The notes: generated by a model from the sequence alone, not told the origin. Positions 44,949-57,379 are shown, counted from the first letter of the stretch. The stretch is 64,000 nucleotides of DNA from Rhabdophis nuchalis (GCA_039707465.1 CM077651.1:24169019-24233018); one strand, 5' to 3'. Program-made: numbers and translations.

Positions 44949-46196
44949 TTCCATCTATCTAAATTTGTAGCTAAATAAAAATGGAATAGAATCTAGAACT
45001 CTGCTCATAGTAAACACATTGTAGGTAAACACATATCTATCACAGTATTCTATATGGGGGGGGGTAGCAATGTTATAAAAATAACAGGAAAGGAGTAAGG
45101 AATAACAGGAAAGGAGTAATAAATAAGAAGCATTAAGGTATGTGATAATAAAAAAGAAAATATTATTAGTTACTTAAAATAGTAGCATTCACTATAACTT
45201 TAAAACCTTGAAAACCTTCCTTATCTTTTACCACATATGGCTATGCTTTTACTTTTAGACACTATTTGAGGATTTAAACAACTCCATCCAGGCATAACTC
45301 TCTTGCTGTTTCCCTTTTCTCCTGACCTTTAAATTTACTTTTTCAGTTCAATCCTGAATCATTTTCTCTGTTAGAACAAATCTCCTCAATCTACATCTTC
45401 CTTACAGATCACTCACTTTCATATTCACTCCCTATTCATGGTAGCTGTCAATCTCTTCTTGTTCTACCACATAGGTTTCTGAACTAAAACTTTCCTGCTA
45501 TATTCAGCTTCGTTTTTGCTGACGTACCTCATTCTCATATCTGTACAATAAAGTTCACAGAAGGACATTCACATTCATTGCCACTTCTTTCAACACGCAG
45601 TTCTTACTGGAAACTTCATAGTATCTCCTAACTTTCTAATAGCCAAGATTAATTAATTAGGGGAGCCCAGGCTGTTAATGGAACCTGATATAGGTAAGTC
45701 TGGAGACTATGATGTGTGAGATATGCCAACTTTTGTATTTATTGTGTTTGTTGTAATTGTACTTTACATTGCTGTGTATCATTAGGTGTCCAGAGTTAAA
45801 TGCTTAGGTAGGATGTGTAGCCAATTATTTTTTCCAAATAAAACAATATAAATAAATATTAATAATTCTTAAAATATTTCCATTCATTTCCTTATTATTA
45901 GTGGGACCGGGATATTTGAGGGACCTCTTTATCTCCCCATCTGAACAGATACAAAAGAATGGACATGTTACTGGTTCCGTCATCCAGGGAATTGGCCCTA
46001 GGTGGCAGGGCATTTTGGCTGTGGCTGAGAGCGGATGAGATCGGCCTCCTCACTCCTGAGCTTTTGGAGGCCCCTCAGGCCTGGGGACCCCAGGGGATGG
46101 GTGAATTTGTGAGGTGATACTGTCATCATTGACATCTCTTTATTTATTTTTTCTTGTTTACTTCTGCTTTTATTCTTTCGATATTTTTAAGAATTA
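44949..46196. other. No gene; possible LINE debris
   Basis: 45076-45123 holds a 21-bp tandem duplication (aataacaggaaaggagtaagg type). 45230-45660 reads weakly on the minus strand like LINE ORF2 debris. 45905-46090 on the plus strand resembles 'GPGYLRDLF' of the L2/CR1 group. All are too weak for firm calls. Confidence 0.35.
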
Positions 46197-46490
46197 CTAG
46201 CTGATAACCTGGTGTAACCTGGGTATGTATTTATCCCAGTCCTGTATTAAAGAGAGGCCCTTTGTGGAGTTTTGTAAAGCCATTATCATGGCAACTCCAC
46301 TGTGCTGTACATAGAAGCCATTTTAAGGCACAATAGGCTATATCTTAAAAGAACATGAATCCAAAATGCACACTATCACTGTCAAAAGTACTGTGACTTG
46401 ACACTATAGATATAATTCAGTCCTTTTCAATTTAGCAGTCCAGGCATTCTGGAGTTATGCTGGAACACATACACACACACGCGAACGAAT
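46197..46490 (+). mobile_element. Unclassified ACTAGCTGATAACC element
   Basis: Starts 'actagctgataacctggtg' and contains 'aagccattatcatggcaact', 'gaagccattttaaggcaca' and 'ttctggagttatgctggaac', closing in a CA run. The same family as 58557-58928; the 3' end is shortened. Confidence 0.7.
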
Positions 46491-46679
46491 GAAATGGTTT
46501 CAGTAACAATTGTTTTATATTTATTGCTTTATTGATCATTATACTGCTCAGAGACATTTTCTGTAAAATGGGCAGCCATAATTTTTTAAATAAATAAAAT
46601 AAATTAATTAGTAAACATTCCACCAAAGTACATTGTTATACCTACTTGCTTATATTTGTTTATTTTTCCATCAACATAC

Positions 46680-47990
46680 AATTTGCAATAATTTTCACTA
46701 TGAAACACTACTTTATCTTTGATATAATCCCTTTTTCAGATTTATATTTCTTATTGCACATACAATTTGCCTGACATTCATTGCAAATCATTTCGTTTTC
46801 TTCTGCTAACAATATAATGTAGTTTGCATGCCAAAATATGCAGAGATTCACAGCTCCAGTCAATACATCTCTACTATCATTACAAACATCCCCTTTACAT
46901 TTATTCATAGATACATTAAATAGTGAAGGGGACATATCATTTTGCCTTACACTATGTAGAATGACGAACCATTCACTGAAGCATTCCTGTTTTGTAGTCA
47001 TCCTTGTTACTTTTTCCTTCGTAAAGGAAAGTGATGGCTTTCTTTTAATCGTCAGACAGCAGTGTAGTCATTACATGCACATTAAACAAATTGCACAGCC
47101 GCTTCATAAGGAAATCTATATTTTAACATTTCATCAGTTTCCTTATCTATCCCTGCAGCCTTACAATTTTTCCAATATTTGAGAACATTACTGATTTAAT
47201 TTTTATCATTTTTCTAGGACCCTAATTTTTTTTAGGTTCCGTTCAGTTCCACTCTATGAAATGATATCACTATCATTTTCATAGAAAACTCTAAAACACT
47301 CCTGCCCACATTCTCTTGCTTTATTTTAATAGAAATGATTTCATTATTTTTTTTTTATTCCATTCAATACAATACAATACAATAGCAGAGTTGGAAGGGA
47401 CCTAGTAGGTCTTCTAGTCCAACCCCCTTGTGTGGGCAGGAACCTTATACCATTTCAGACAAATGGCTATCTAACATCTTTTTAAAGACTTCCAGGGTTG
47501 GGACTTCACTTGGCTCTCACTTGGCTCTGGGCCCCTTGTTTATCAACCCATTCACCCATTTCCAAAATAATTATCTGGAATTAACGCCACTACATTGTCT
47601 ATGCTTTAACAGCTCCCTATTTTCTTTAATCACATTGTTTGTAGTTATCTTTCCCCCCCTCTATATAAACACAATATATTTCTCTCATCCTCACTTTTGA
47701 ACCAGTTATTCTCTCTTTTTCATAAGCAGTTTCTTTCCTCAATCCATCAAGTTCCCATTAGCATAACTTTGGATCCTTTGATGGCACTCTATAACATAAT
47801 TCTTTTCACTCCTTTCCAGTTCCCACTGTTGCCAAGGTACCATCAAATAGAAGGTCCATGCATTTACTGATACAAACTCATGTATATTCCAAAATTCAAA
47901 ATATTGAAATACGTCTCTATAAATTCCTTTATTTTGAAACAAACATGGTAAGCCAGTTGTACATATGCTGGATTATGAATTGAATGCTCA
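46680..47990 (-). pseudogene. Dead non-LTR reverse transcriptase (family C)
   Basis: Minus-strand frame 47001-46708 aligns by eye with LINE reverse transcriptase: 'SVRQNDMSPSLFNVSMN' for the VRQGxxMSPxLFN motif, and 'HANYIILLAEENEMI' where the catalytic FADD/YADD motif should be, so both catalytic aspartates are gone. Minus-strand 47942-47739 may be upstream sequence of the same element. A CR1 end at 47361-47505 interrupts it. Family unassigned. Confidence 0.65.
47361..47505 (-). mobile_element. CR1 LINE 3' end
   Basis: 'aatacaatagcagagttgg', 'aggtcttctagtccaacc', 'ccatttcagacaaatggcta' and 'acttccagggttggga': the standard minus-strand CR1 tail, about 145 bp. It lies in family C LINE debris. 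Confidence 0.88.
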
Positions 47991-48254
47991 GAACATTAGG
48001 AAGCCAGAGTATTAGTTATTTGGCTAAATGCTAATTCTATACAAAATAGTAATTGAATGTGTGCATTTTTCTAGTGTTATGCATATTCATAAATTCAGGT
48101 ATGTGATTTTACATATTTATAAATGTATTTATTCATAAATGCAAGTCAAATTTTTTGTCGTAGATTTAACCATTACATGTGAGTTTTAAAAGGTGACAGT
48201 AACACTGAGGCATTACTATTATTATATATCATTTGAGTTTGGATGATTCTAAAT

Positions 48255-48661
48255 TAGGGATGTGAAACTCAAGGATCTGGCCCATGGGGTGCTCAGATCT
48301 TATTCATGGGGCCACCCTGGAAACCGTGAAAGACTGGCCTGCAGTGCGTCTGCCAGTGAAAATGGGGCTTCATTTTCACCAGCAGAGGGTTGCAGAGTCT
48401 GTCACAGCTGAAAACGGAGCCCATGAGGGTTGCATGCGGCCCCCTGAGCTCCATTTTTGCTGGCAGAGGAGGCTGTAGGAGGCTGTTGCAGCCAAAAACG
48501 GGGGTCAGGACCTGGTTTTCACTGGCAGAGTGCTCAGGCCACCACAGGTGCCCATGACACAAGTGATGTTGAGCTAGCCATGCCCACCCTGGCCACACAC
48601 ACACTGCCCCCCCACCCCGAGATCAAACACAACCTTGATGAAATCGAGTTTGACATCCCTG
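48255..48661. mobile_element. hAT-type MITE (AGGGATGTCAAACTC)
   Basis: Starts 'tagggatgtgaaactcaagg' and ends 'tcgagtttgacatccctg'. Duplication ttctaaat (48247-48254) and ctctaaat (48662-48669), 7/8. The GC-rich interior gives spurious frames. Confidence 0.92.
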
Positions 48662-48669
48662 CTCTAAAT

Positions 48670-50679
48670 GGTATACAGTTAGAATGACAATATGTGATAT
48701 ATTGATACACAGTATAAATGTAAAGAATAGATTAAATATAATAATTTTACATAGAAGTAAAATAAATTCAGTTCTTGAGTTTTAAACTGTATTCATCTTA
48801 AAGCTAATGGCAACAGCTTTTTGAGGGAGGTTGAATCAATTCCTGTTGTTTTGTTGATGGGAACTCAACATGAGTTCTACACTATTTTCCATAAATCCCA
48901 GGAATATTTCATTGCTCTTTGACTCTGAAGGGTGTGCTTTCAATTCATCCAATAACTTTAAATAACTTTTTTTTTTAAAGCGTGTTCACATCATCCCTAG
49001 GAGTAGCAGGAGTTTGGTAAAGTCTATACCACTCTATTTTTTGTCTCAGGCTCCTTAAAAGAAACTCTCACTAATTAATTGTAAGAACCAGCAGCCTATT
49101 TTCCTCTCTGACTATAGATGTGTGGATGTATTATTCACAGGAAGCTTGGAAATTAACTTTTTATCTCTGCTTTAAAAAAAAAAACAAGTCAACCTTTGAT
49201 CTAGGAAAAACTTGAGAATATTACGGTTGGTGGTTAATAGAAGAGTAATTTATTCAGAGTATTTAAGTATTGATCTCTGATGAAAACTGTTTTCTCTTGT
49301 TTTTATAAGATGAAACCATAATGAATGTCAATGGTTCTTGAAGAATATTCATTTCTTTTTTTTTTATTACATATACTGATATAAACAATATCAAGTTTCC
49401 AATAGACTGGTTGGAGGTTGTAAGTAGAAACTTGAAGTGTCTTAGAAAGTCCCATCATTATGATTCCTAAAAAATATATACTCGTTTTTAACAGTTCAGT
49501 GGATCTTTGTTTTAGATCCAAAAGACCAGATGTCTTTTCTGGGTCACTCTAGATTTCAACGTGTCAGACAAAATGATTTAGCAGCAAGGAAGCAGAAGCT
49601 TGTTGAGCTGCAGACCTTGGGATAAACTTAGGAACAATAAATTCTGCAATCTCTCTTTATGAAAAAGAAAGTGAAAAATGTAAGTGAAAGCTTGAACATT
49701 TCTTCTTCATGATAACACAAGTGTTCAGAAAGAAGAGAAGATATGTAGCTTAGGAGAGAACTGTGGAATCATTGGTAATGTCTGAGCTTCATTTGAGCAA
49801 TTGTTATCATGAAAAGGACAAATATTTTATTCATTCATTCATTTTAGTTTTATCCCATCTTTTATGTTTATAAATAACTCAAGGCAGAAAACATTCCTAC
49901 TACTACCCTTTCCTATTTTCCCTACAACTCCTCTATGTAAAAAGGTATGTTATTGAACTGGAATTACTTAACCTGTTTGTAGATATAAAAACATAACACA
50001 ATATTTGTTGAATTTGGCCATTCAACATTGCCTTATTTAAAGGAATTGCAGAAGGAAATGAAGGATGGGTGTGTATTGCCAAAATACCATGTACAATAGA
50101 CTGGAAAGACTTTTAGTTTGGCACACATCACACCTTAGAAATAAATACTGACCCTAGTTGTTGTATAATTATTGTGTAGAATATATATTACAAACTGCTG
50201 GATAAACAATTTGGAAGATAGATGGATTCCTTTTTTTTGCCAGAACATTGGCTGTGTCGTTTTGTTTTGTTTTTCATTTCTGTATGGCAGTTCTATTTCA
50301 GTCTGTCAATACATGCAAATGTTAAATGATATGCAGGTAATCAAGTGGTTCATTTCCATATTTTGTGCAATTCACACATTAACAAGAAGAGCCACACACA
50401 GTATATGCTTTCTGACTATGCTAACAGCATTTTGAAGTGATGCTTTTGCATATCTAACCAGAAGGAATATATCACTTCATCTCATGTACTCTTATGCATT
50501 CTGGCAATGAAAAAAATGAAGTTAATAGTAAGTTAAGAAACTCTGCCACTCTCTATTATGGAAGATGCTTCCTGTATATAACAATACAAAATTGGCTGTT
50601 TTTCAGAATGTTGTACTTAGCTTTGCAAATTAAGCTGCTATCTACAACTGGACTGCCCCTTCTGAACTCTTCGTGGATG
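48670..50679. other. No gene or recognised repeat
   Basis: AT-rich intronic sequence; nothing supported. Confidence 0.5.
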
Positions 50680-50687
50680 ATCTAGCA

Positions 50688-50854
50688 CAGTGGTTCTCAA
50701 CCTTTTCTTCACTGCAGATCCTCTTTAAATACCTTTTGTGGACCACCAAGACTTAACATAAGATATCATAACATTTCTTTAAGCCTTTGTGGACTGCCTG
50801 TGATGACATTGTGCCGTACTCTGGTGTCCGTGGACCACAGGTTGAGAATCACTG
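50688..50854. mobile_element. MER5/Charlie-like hAT MITE
   Basis: Starts cagtggttctcaaccttttc and ends 'acaggttgagaatcactg', the terminal sequence known from amniote Charlie/MER5 elements. Duplication atctagca (50680-50687) and atctagga (50855-50862), 7/8. Confidence 0.92.
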
Positions 50855-51358
50855 ATCTAGGACATTTGATTTCTATTGAATTTTCTCAGGTGTTTTAGAA
50901 AGTAAAATTCTAAAGGGATTTCTTCTGAAATAGGGTAGCTAAATGAATTACATTCATTCCTGTTGTATAGCTAGAATTGCCAGGTGGGAAAATGTGTTGT
51001 TTTCTAGCTAAGCTAAAGTTAAGTCACTTTAACTCTCATAACTTTGAGGTAAAAATCTTGTTTTATGAGAAGTTATATGAAGCGCATACAGTGATGAATG
51101 ATATAGGCAAAAATGATATCAATTTGATGACAATTCCAATACAAGGAATGAGTATTCAAAATTATTTTTTCTTAGTTATAGACACTATTGTACATGGATA
51201 TGTATAGATACATATTGTTTATGGTTCTATTTTAGTCAGAAGAAATGTAATCAACTGGTGTACATAAGCTTCTAAATTAGTAATCATATTAATGCAGATT
51301 AGTTAAGATTTTGTACAATTTATAAACAAGGTGACATGAATGTGTCATTCTTCTATAT

Positions 51359-51590
51359 CGGTGATGGCTAACCTTTTCGTCGCTGTGTGCCAAAAGCATG
51401 TGCACGCATCCATAATGCAATGCACATGTGACCCTTCAGTGCGCCCCCTACATGCATGCGTGATCCCCTGCATGCGCCCCTGCACATGCCTGTGTGAACC
51501 TCCGTGCTTCCACACACATGCATGCATGACCCCCACATGTGCCCCATCCCCGCTCATGCGCATACAACCCCTGCGGCTTCCCTACAGAAT
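51359..51590 (+). mobile_element. hAT-type MITE, 5' part
   Basis: Head 'cggtgatggctaaccttttc', then alternating 'tgcatgcgtg/tgcacatg' sequence. The 3' terminus is missing. Confidence 0.7.
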
Positions 51591-51734
51591 ATTTTGTATT
51601 TCTTGTTAGAAGTGATCAGAAAAAATAATACAGACAGTTCAATTGAGGTTGACATTATACGTTGTCCCTGTACGGGCTGGTACAACAAGTGAGTGCAAAC
51701 GTTTTTGTAAACACCATTTGTCAACATATTTGAC

Positions 51735-52590
51735 AATATGGAGAGGGCGTGCAATTTGGGTGTCCTCCTGGATCCTCGGCTGTCCATGGAAGACCATGTG
51801 GCGGCCGTGGCCAGGGGGGCGTTTCATCAGGTACGCCTGATGCGCCAATTGCGCCCCTTACTGGACCGGGCTGCCCTCCGCACAGTCACTCAAGCTCTCG
51901 TGACGTCCCGACTCGGCTACTGTAATGCTCTCTACATGGGGCTTCCCTTGAGGTGCACCCAAAAGCAACAGTTAGTCCAAAACGCAGCCGCGCGGGTGAT
52001 TATGGGAGCCACTAGATGCTCCCACATAACACCAATCCTGCACGAGCTGCATTGGCTTCCTGTGGTCTTTCGGGTGCGCTTCAAGGTCTTGACCATCTTT
52101 AAAGCGCTCCATGGCTCGGGGCCTAGTTATTTACGAGACCGCCTCTTGCCTCATACATCCCTTAGACCGATACGCTCCCACAGAGAGGGCCTTCTCAGGG
52201 TGCCGTCGGCCGGACAATGCCGACTGGCGACACCCAGGGGAAGAGCCTTCTCTGTGGCGGGCCCAGCCCTTTGGAATGACCTACCCCCCGAATTACGCAC
52301 CATCACCGACCTCCGCCTCTTCCGCCAATGTCTAAAGACATACCTATTCCAACAAGCCGGCCTAGCCTAACCTCCCATGGGGACTTTTAGATAGTTTTAA
52401 ATCGGATATTTTAAAATTGGGTTTTTAGCATAGGATAAGATGGTTTAATTTATATTTTAAATTGTATATTTATTTTTGTATTCTGTATGTTTTTTAAATT
52501 TCCTGTGCGCCGCCCTGGGTCCTCTGCGGAGAAGGGCGGGATATAAATGTAAATAAAATAAATAAAATAAAATAAAATAAAAAATAAATT
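51735..52590 (+). mobile_element. L2/CR1-like LINE, longest and best-preserved copy
   Basis: An unbroken 210-codon frame (51738-52370) covers the end of the reverse-transcriptase domain: 'LGVLLDPRLSMEDHVAAVAR', 'LRTVTQALVTSRLGYCNALY', 'HITPILHELHWLPVVFRVRF', 'GRAFSVAGPALWNDLPPELR' and the terminal 'FQQAGLA'. The 3' UTR has 'cgccgccctgggtcctc', 'ggagaagggcgggatataaa' and an (AAATA)n tail. The catalytic core with YxDD is upstream of the truncation, so the copy is inactive in itself. Its open frame suggests recent insertion. Confidence 0.92.
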
Positions 52591-52914
52591 TTTTACTCAC
52601 ACAACATAAAAACTAGCTGTCAGGTCTACTGACCTATTCTATTCAGTAAGTATCGTTTTTAAAAAGTAGTTTTCTTATAAAATGTATATTACAAAAATAT
52701 ATACCAATTACTAAACAAACTACCAAAGTCATGGAATCATACCTCTTCTGTAAAATATTGTGTTTACTAAGATATTTGCATATTTAATAATAAAGTCAAA
52801 ATTTTCTCCCAATTTTTAGATTTGAAATATTCCTTCTATTTCACAAAGTTTCTGACTCATACATAGAGAAACATACACAGTCACACACACTGCTGTTATA
52901 TGTATATTGTAGAG

Positions 52915-53052
52915 CGGGGGGGGGGGGCAAACTGGTGGCCCACTGGCCAGATGCATCATGTGCAGGCCACGTCCACCTCAGCTCCATGAAGGGCAAAAAC
53001 ATCATGATACGTCACGTGATGTCAACGTGACGCACCGAGTTTGAAGCCTGTG
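52915..53052. mobile_element. hAT-type MITE with exact 8-bp duplication
   Basis: Flanked by ttgtagag at 52907-52914 and 53053-53060. The left tip has expanded into a G13 run; inside are 'gtggcccactggccagatgc', 'caggccacgtcc' and 'caccgagtttgaagcc', marking the TGTCAAACT family. Confidence 0.82.
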
Positions 53053-53060
53053 TTGTAGAG

Positions 53061-54237
53061 AGGTACAGAGACAGTTGGGGGAAAAAAGCTTTCAAGATTC
53101 TGATATATCAGCCTGTATCAAAAAAGTTATAGAATTACTTTGGTATCCATTTCCTAACCTGGTCTATCTTGGATGCCTAGGATATATCAAGCATGGTGTA
53201 ATGCACATTGTATGGCTAATGAGAAGAGCCATAAACTTATTTCTGTAGCACGCACTTTATCATATTTTTGTTAAATATTCCAAAATAGTTAAAAGAGTTT
53301 AAAAATAAAATATTGTTCAATTAGTAGCAAAAAGTAAAATATATGAAACCAGAATTATTTTTTGTTTGAGGCCAAAACAAATACCTTTTATTTCCTTTTG
53401 CCAGTCTATATCCAATAACATCGACTTATAAGATCAATTTATACAATATTCTAGGATCCCTAAATTCAATTACTTTGGAAAGTCATCATTTACAGTCTTG
53501 ATTGCTTGGAAATGATGGGACACAGTGGAATTGCACTGAACATTGCTAAATCTTGTTTATAACATTTGGGGAAAAGTAGAATCTTATTAAGCTTACCATC
53601 AGACAAACATATTTTGTGAATGAATTTTTAGCCACTACAATTTAAAGGTAATATCATTATTTTTGATATAAAAATTAGCATATGTTTTGCATGCATTCTC
53701 TGGCATCTGCAGGAACTGTTGGGAAACATTCTAATGTCTCTAATCTTAGAAAAAGTTATCAGTCAGTATTGAATTAAATGATCCAGATGGACTAATAGTC
53801 TGTTATGATAAGACAAATCCATTTGTAACAGAGTAATTATTGTGTCATAGGAGCAAGACTATGATAGAATATGAACCAAATTCTATGGAATATAAATCTG
53901 GCGCTTTAGCTGGTAGGTCCTTTTAATAGCTACTTAACTATTTTGAGCAAGTCTGCATCACAAAAGCATTGTATTTTCAAAACGGAAACCAAGGACTGAT
54001 TTAAATATTATGTGTGAACTTTTACTATCACAACACTGACTACATAATGTATACCACAATTATCCTAAAGTCCTACCTTTTCCCCTCTAATTATTCACAA
54101 ACTGTCAATTTTTAAAGTAAACTTTTTAACCTGTAAGCTTCTGAGTGGGATAAGTGGTGATTTATTGTATTCATAATTGCATTCTTGATTGTGGGAATTA
54201 CTTTAAAATCTAGAATTTACCAGAGCAGAAATGCTAG
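53061..54237. other. No gene or recognised repeat
   Basis: AT-rich intronic sequence. Confidence 0.5.
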
Positions 54238-54520
54238 TTAGCAATAGCAATAGCACTTAGACTTACATACCATTTCATGGTGCTTTACAGCCCTAAGTGG
54301 TTTACAAAGTCAGCATGTGGCCCCCAACAATCTGGGTCTTCATTTTGACCCAGATTGTTGACCCAGATTGCCCCCAACAATCTGGGTTCACAATCTGGGA
54401 CTTTGAAAGAATGGAAAGCAGTCAACCTTGAGCCATTGAGACTTGAACTGCTGGCAGTTGGCAGTCAGCAAAATTAGCCTGCAATACTGCATTCTAACCA
54501 CTGTGCCACCAGGGCTCTTA
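54238..54520 (-). mobile_element. tRNA-derived SINE, internally rearranged
   Basis: Same SINE as 39442-39690, minus orientation. Around 54325-54400 the 'ccccaacaatctgggt' block occurs twice, with inverted 'acccagattg' copies between and beside it, adding about 60 bp to the usual sequence. Confidence 0.8.
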
Positions 54521-56253
54521 GATCAACATGCAATTGCAACTTAGCAGTAAGCCTGAGTAGTCCAAGCACTGAGGGTCCATTAAATTCAGAGAACATTTGG
54601 GGGGGAAACCCACCAGATTAAAGTACACTTGATATTGCATTCTGACTTCATTCTAATACAAAAGATAGTTATCAAATTGTGATGTCAATTGTCTGTTAAG
54701 TTTAAGCTTCTTGAAGTTTATCTTAATGGTGCTTTAAATATGTGTGTGTATTTTATTTATTGTTAATTTTTTTTTTTTTTGGACAATGATTTTGATGGAA
54801 ATGGGAGATGAAATCATTTAATATTTAACGTTCTTTGATAAAACTGTGTTCATTATTAACTAATCAACTTACCCAATGGTACCTTTGCTAACAAATTAAA
54901 CAATTAACTGGCCATGTTTGGCCTTGAAAAACTAATTCAGATCTAATTGGTACTTCAATGGGAAACACCAAGAAATAATAGGCTGTAGACTAGAAAGAAA
55001 GGCAGACTATTTCTCTATTACTATTAAGAAATTGATATGTGTCTGTTCATGAAAAGGTCAGAAATCCAACTTGACTCAAATGAGACCACATTTTCAAATA
55101 AATAATGGAAATTAGGGAAGAAAATTGTATTTTTGTTTAGTAATTGCATGATCTTAATTATTAGCATTATCAACGTATACTAACCCTTCTAGTACATTGT
55201 AATATTCTACTAAGTTTAATTTCTAGAATTACTTAAAGTCTGTTCCAGGGTAGGAATTTGAAAAAAGTTATCTTTAGGTAAAAAAATGACTGGATGCATT
55301 GCATTTAGTTTAATTTTGTTGCAAGAGTTTAAAAACATATATGATGTACTGCTGTGCATTTCCTACAAGTAACAGGATTTGAACAAGAGCTGATGAGCTA
55401 TATTTCTGTTAAGAATGAGAATTAACTTTGTACTAGGAAATGGAGATAAGTAAACAGGTAAACAGACTCTGTTTACAAAAGCAACGTTTCTATTTTAATG
55501 TTAAGATTCTCCCCCTCCCCCCACTTTTTTTCTATATTTCTATTTCGTAAGAGTCGGTTTTATTGCTAAGTATGTTTCCCAGTGTTAGACTTTGCCATAT
55601 CTTCTCATGAAGCAAAGATCCAGCCAATGAGTTCTGGGTGCTTTCAGTGTTTTATAAGTAAACATTTTCACCAAAATGTAGCTAATTTTCTTTCAATTCT
55701 GTTGGGCATCAGAATAAGATATTACTGTGATGCTTTTTTCTGTACAGAAATGAACCGAGTGTGCAAAAACCTACATAGCGCCCCTCAACATAAAAAACAC
55801 CTCATAATAGGATAAGAAAAATGTTCATGAAATTATTGTAATATTTCATCTGAAGCCATTGACAATTCACAGGGTATTAGTAATCGGCTGATAGAACATT
55901 AGGGTACTGAACAAACTGTATGGGATTTTTTTTTTAATGGCCAAATAATCTTTCATGATAAGACACTGTTTTCCCCATTTCATTGCTATTATCTTGGAGC
56001 TAAAATTGCATTAGCTATTTGATGATACTAGCTGAAAAGCAGGCCTTAAGAATAGCCATGTGTAGAGATGAAAGAATATAATAACACTTGTCAGATGGTC
56101 AGCTCTATAAATTAGGTAGATAAGTAAATAATGAAACTTGTTGGAAATATTCAGGAAGCATTACCTAGGCAAAAAGAGGTGAAATGTTTTTAAGTTCAAA
56201 TAACAAGACAACATTCAGAAGCAGCTCAGGTAGATACCTCTCTAAGTTCCTGG
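54521..56253. other. No gene or recognised repeat
   Basis: AT-rich distal intron 1, with a T14 run near 54767. Confidence 0.5.
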
Positions 56254-56452
56254 TGTATAAAAATGCTGATGTTGACCTCACCCCATTCCTAACAGGTCTG
56301 TGAGGGGTGTGCATAAGCGTACCAATATGCCTACCGTCCCTGTCCTAATGTTTCTTTTTATTCGTATCCATTTCATGTAGCCAAAATCATGTTTATACTT
56401 ATATGTTATCTAATACATGCTTGATGAAATAAAATAAATAAATAAAATAAAA
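56254..56452 (+). mobile_element. Family A LINE 3' UTR near exon 2
   Basis: 'cctcaccccattcctaacag', 'gtgtgcataagcgtacc' and 'cctaccgtccctgtcc' match the complement of 10440-10600; tail 'aaataaaataaataaataaa'. Sits about 200 bp before the exon 2 acceptor in the sense orientation. Confidence 0.8.
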
Positions 56453-56650
56453 AAGGAACAGCACAATGAGACTTGGAAGCTTATAGCCAACCTCAGTAAA
56501 AGTAGTTTTAGTCTTCTTGGGGAGTAGATTTCCTGGTCAGGTGTACCTAATGGGGATGACACCTGGTGCTAATGTACTTCATTTCTGAAAGAAAGATATA
56601 GAGATATCTTAGGTATTGTGACTAGTGACAATATATGTTTGTCTTTTCAG

Positions 56651-56761
56651 ATCCCCAGCTCAAGGGCATAGTGACCAGGTTATATTGCAGGCAAGGCTAC
56701 TACTTGCAAATGCACCCAGATGGAAGTCTCGATGGAACCAAGGATGACAGCACTAATTCTA
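56651..56761 (+). CDS. FGF14: FGF14 exon 2
   Basis: 111 bp. The first two bases complete Asp66 (with the G from exon 1A); the exon then reads [20 protein letters not shown] and continues [16 protein letters not shown], ending with the first base of Thr103. This is the first strand region of the beta-trefoil core, common to all FGF14 isoforms. Acceptor 'gtcttttcag', donor 'gtaagt'. The sequence distinguishes FGF14 ([12 protein letters not shown]) from FGF12 (RLFSQQGYFLQM) and FGF13 as I remember them. One difference from the mammalian text I recall is DGSLDG where mammals have DGALDG. Confidence 0.98.
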
Positions 56762-56839
56762 GTAAGTGCTCTATTCATTACCTTTACACACACAAAATGT
56801 AGAGTTAACCATTCCAAAATGAATATCCATCATTTGTGT

Positions 56840-57136
56840 CAGTGGTGGGTTCCTCCCAGTTTAACAACTGGTTCGGTGATTGCGCGATTTGTATGTAAAC
56901 GCTTCATGCATGCCTGCGGCTGCGCACAGTTTGAAGAAGTCTTCACTTTCGGGTTTCTTCAGAGGAGTAACGCAGCTGATTCGTGCGTCAATCTGCTCTG
57001 CCGCATGAATCACCTGAGAAGATAAAGGTAGGAAAATAGCACGGGCGGGCCCATCTGATCATCGGGGTGAACCAGTTTCCTCCCAGCTGATCGTCAGAGC
57101 TACCAGTTTGCCTGACCCAGTAGAATCCTAACCCTG
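56840..57136 (+). mobile_element. hAT-type MITE (CAGTGGTGGGTTCC), worn
   Basis: Starts cagtggtgggttcctcccag and ends 'ccagtagaatcctaaccctg'; flanks atttgtgt and attagtat match 6/8. Same family as 41835-42117. Begins 79 bp after the exon 2 donor. Confidence 0.82.
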
Positions 57137-57280
57137 ATTAGTATGGCTTCAAATGGGTCCTGATTTTTTGTGGTTCCTGATATGTCATTTTTAAAATCAT
57201 GTCTCTGTTTCATGTCTGCTGATGTCCTCAGAAAATGAAGAGCCTTCCTACCTTGTTGCAATCCTCGAATAAGGCTAGTG

Positions 57281-57379
57281 CAAGGCTGTCAAACCTGCGG
57301 TCCATGGGCCGGATGCGTCACTGGCAAAGGGGGAAAAAGTCCTGATATGGCATGTGATGATGCGAGTTTGATAGCCCTG
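57281..57379. mobile_element. Short hAT-type MITE (TGTCAAACC family)
   Basis: 99 bp starting 'caaggctgtcaaacctgcgg' and ending 'gcgagtttgatagccctg', flanked by ggctagtg and ggttagtg (7/8). An internally deleted relative of 48255-48661. Confidence 0.88.

Larger units (their letters stand above)
23865..56650 (+). other. FGF14: FGF14 intron 1 (exon 1A to exon 2)
   Basis: 32,786 bp, phase 1, from donor GTGTGT inside a GT-rich tract to acceptor 'gtcttttcag'. No other gene was found inside. The proximal third is free of recognised repeats and the rest carries LINE, SINE and MITE insertions described separately. This type of intron commonly hosts regulatory elements, but none can be proven here. 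Confidence 0.93.

Noticed and set aside
45230..46190. Additional LINE segments
   Set aside because: Weak resemblance in both orientations but no continuous motif; reported only as possible debris.
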